From Acidobacteriota bacterium (GTDB lineage: Bacteria; Acidobacteriota; Thermoanaerobaculia; Multivoradales; JAHEKO01): 6,339 nt of DNA. The notes under the pieces are model-generated. The model was given only the letters and a program-made list of their open reading frames with translations, ran no database searches and was not told the origin of the DNA. The stretch lies in the NCBI GenBank assembly GCA_029863825.1, contig JAOTUP010000127.1, positions 1 to 6,339 on the forward strand, written 5' to 3'. The position numbers were made by a program, and so were the translations under genes. Of this stretch, positions 5,067 to 6,339 are shown piece by piece; position 1 is the stretch's first letter, and each line of letters begins with the position of its first letter.

Positions 5067-5963
5067 TCAGCCGTGGGCGTCCGAGTCGAGCTGATAGAGG
5101 AGTCTTCGATACTCCTTCGACGCCAGGAACGCGGCTCCGTCCCGATCAGCTCGAAAGTGTTTCTTCTCGTACTTGTCGAGCTTCGCAACGCGTCTCAGCA
5201 GCCAGGTTGCAATCGGTCTGCGACCCGCGAACTTCCCCATGACGAGATCGTAGGCAGGTCTGATGTCTCCCATGACGCGCGCGATCAGGTCGAAAGTGGG
5301 CGCAATTCCTGGACTCAGGTCGGTGTTCTCCAAGAGACGAAGCGGCTGCGAGGCCATAACGGCCTCGAAGTCGCGGGCGTAGTGCCCTCCACCGATGGGT
5401 CCCGTATGGTAGGAGTCGCTCCCCTCGCTCGACCCAGGCGGCGGCTTGCGAAAAATATCGCAAATGAGCAGATACCCCTTCTCTCGCAGGAGCGAGGCAG
5501 CCTTGGAAATGGCCTCGGAAAGCGGTCGGATGAAAAGCAGGCTCTCGCTGAACAGAACAAGATCGTAGTCTCGCTCGCAGCTAAAGCTCTGAAAGAACGT
5601 CGTGTGCAACGGTGCACGACCCGCGAGTGCCTGACGCGCAAGGTCAGCCAGAGGACCCGGCGGCTGCACACACTCCACCTCGTATCCTCGATCGAGAAGC
5701 CTCAGAGCGTTGGTGGCCGGGCCACAGCCGACATCCAGAATGCTCTCCACATCGTCGGGGATCGCCGATATCAGCTCCTCGGTGTAGCGCTCCTGCGCAG
5801 CAGCCACGTTTGCCACCTCGACCGGCATCTCAGGCGGCCAATAGCCGTAGTGCAGGTGCTGGATGCCGAACAACGTGCGAGCGAGTATGTGGCTCACCGC
5901 GAGACCGGTCTCACGAGACGAAACCGTCGACGGGTCACTTCTATGTCTGTCCGCGTTCTCCAC
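5067..5963 (-). CDS. SAM-dependent methyltransferase, class I (substrate unknown)
   Basis: The 298-residue product starts at GTG 5963, preceded by AGGAG (5969-5973) at 5-nt spacing. H38-Y-G-Y-W near the N-terminus is shared with small-molecule and lipid methyltransferases of the tocopherol, sarcosine and cyclopropane-synthase type. Motif I, the SAM-binding glycine loop, is L76-D-V-G-C-G-P-A83. The strand-2 segment G93-Y-E-V-E-C-V-Q100-P has glutamine where an acidic residue that holds the SAM ribose is usual. Y133-D-L-V-L-F-S-E-S marks strand 4 and G163-Y-L-L-I-C-D strand 5. The C-terminal third (about 205-298) is helical and basic, with W-L-L-R-R and K-Y-E-K-K. No membrane segment or signal peptide is seen. 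The substrate cannot be named; a small polar molecule or quinone/lipid head group is possible. It converges on the PilZ gene with a 61-nt gap in which I see no clear terminator. Confidence 0.9.
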   Translation of the reverse strand: MENADRHRSDPSTVSSRETGLAVSHILARTLFGIQHLHYGYWPPEMPVEVANVAAAQERYTEELISAIPDDVESILDVGCGPATNALRLLDRGYEVECVQPPGPLADLARQALAGRAPLHTTFFQSFSCERDYDLVLFSESLLFIRPLSEAISKAASLLREKGYLLICDIFRKPPPGSSEGSDSYHTGPIGGGHYARDFEAVMASQPLRLLENTDLSPGIAPTFDLIARVMGDIRPAYDLVMGKFAGRRPIATWLLRRVAKLDKYEKKHFRADRDGAAFLASKEYRRLLYQLDSDAHG

Positions 5964-5968
5964 TGGAT

Positions 5969-5975
5969 CTCCTTT
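5969..5975 (-). promoter_or_regulatory. Ribosome binding site that fixes the methyltransferase start at GTG 5963
   Basis: AAAGGAG on the minus strand lies 5 nt before GTG 5963. It supports this GTG as the start and the full N-terminus containing H-Y-G-Y-W. Confidence 0.7.
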
Positions 5976-6339
5976 CCCACGTTAACGGCAGCGCTCATCC
6001 GCTCGTGACTTGATGCGTCCGACAGACCGTGAACCCACCCGAGCCAGGGCATCTCAGGTCTACGACGGACATCATCGCGTGAGACGGTACTCCTCGACTT
6101 CGCAAGCGTCAAGCAGACTCGGTACGGGTCAGGCAGACGCGTGATGAATCGTCGATGAGCAACTCCTGACGATCGATGGACGGCGGGCTCGATTGACGTC
6201 CACGGATCCCGAGTCGTAGCCCCCTGTCGCACTCGAGAATCACTCGGTGCACAGTGGCTCGTCGCTTCGACCCGGTGGAAATCGATTCGGGACTGATCTC
6301 CGACACGGGCGATCGGGAGTTTCGAGGACGGCGGCGACG
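5976..6339. other. Region without a recognisable gene, upstream of the methyltransferase
   Basis: Both strands were read. The open frames are short, lack ribosome sites and have products without recognisable features. A plus-strand frame open from GTG 6254 to the window end (28 codons, V-A-R-R-F-D-P-V-E-I-D) could be the start of a gene continuing outside, but no Shine-Dalgarno site supports it. A minus-strand frame of 65 codons from GTG 6306 to 6109 is equally unsupported. The region should contain the methyltransferase promoter, but no convincing -35/-10 pair was found. Confidence 0.5.

Noticed and set aside
4463..5188. 241-residue minus-strand frame opposite the PilZ gene
   Set aside because: It is antisense to a gene with complete PilZ motifs, and its composition is that of a shadow frame.
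4836..6008. 390-residue plus-strand frame opposite the methyltransferase
   Set aside because: Its length comes from high GC on the strand opposite a real gene. The methyltransferase has motif I, conserved strands and a ribosome site, and this frame has none of these.
6109..6306. 65-residue minus-strand frame near the window end
   Set aside because: No ribosome site, no recognisable domain and no neighbour context. It cannot be told from chance.

Overview
The window comes from a high-GC bacterium with clear Shine-Dalgarno sites and several GTG starts. No single gene fixes the phylum. A YpfJ-type metallopeptidase next to a YchF ATPase, a secreted di-haem peroxidase, a stand-alone two-CBS protein and a PilZ protein would fit an actinobacterial, acidobacterial or deltaproteobacterial genome. 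The genes look chromosomal. I see no transposase, integrase, phage gene, CRISPR array, tRNA or rRNA.

Layout. Positions 1-429 (minus) hold the N-terminal part of the P-loop ATPase YchF, cut by the window edge. A divergent spacer (430-571) leads to a membrane-anchored neutral zinc metallopeptidase (572-1450, plus). Next is a secreted di-haem cytochrome c peroxidase/MauG-family protein (1601-2989, plus) with a candidate promoter and a hairpin in its leader. A gene-poor stretch (2990-3237) contains a nested inverted repeat. Two small membrane-protein genes follow on the minus strand: a 101-residue three-helix protein (3238-3543) and, upstream of it, a very small single-helix protein starting with GTG at 3920. 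Divergent from these is a two-CBS-domain protein (4033-4461, plus), then a PilZ-domain protein (4658-5005, plus). A class I SAM-dependent methyltransferase (5067-5963, minus) converges on the PilZ gene. The last 376 bases hold nothing I can call with confidence.

The most unusual signal is the tiny gene at 3920. With a strong ribosome binding site it encodes a 28-residue hydrophobic peptide ending in LPRLGVPT, then reaches an in-frame TGA. Exactly 11 nt after that TGA is a 6-bp hairpin with an AGGUG loop, which resembles the bacterial SECIS element of formate dehydrogenase H. The frame stays open for 30 more hydrophilic, acidic codons. I propose it as a candidate membrane selenoprotein of about 59 residues (Sec29). 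No Sec machinery gene lies in the window to confirm this.

The genes do not form one obvious pathway. CBS (adenosine-nucleotide sensing) and PilZ (cyclic di-GMP sensing) are adjacent on one strand and may be a small signalling pair. The peroxidase and the candidate selenoprotein could both be redox functions outside or at the membrane, but that link is only inference.
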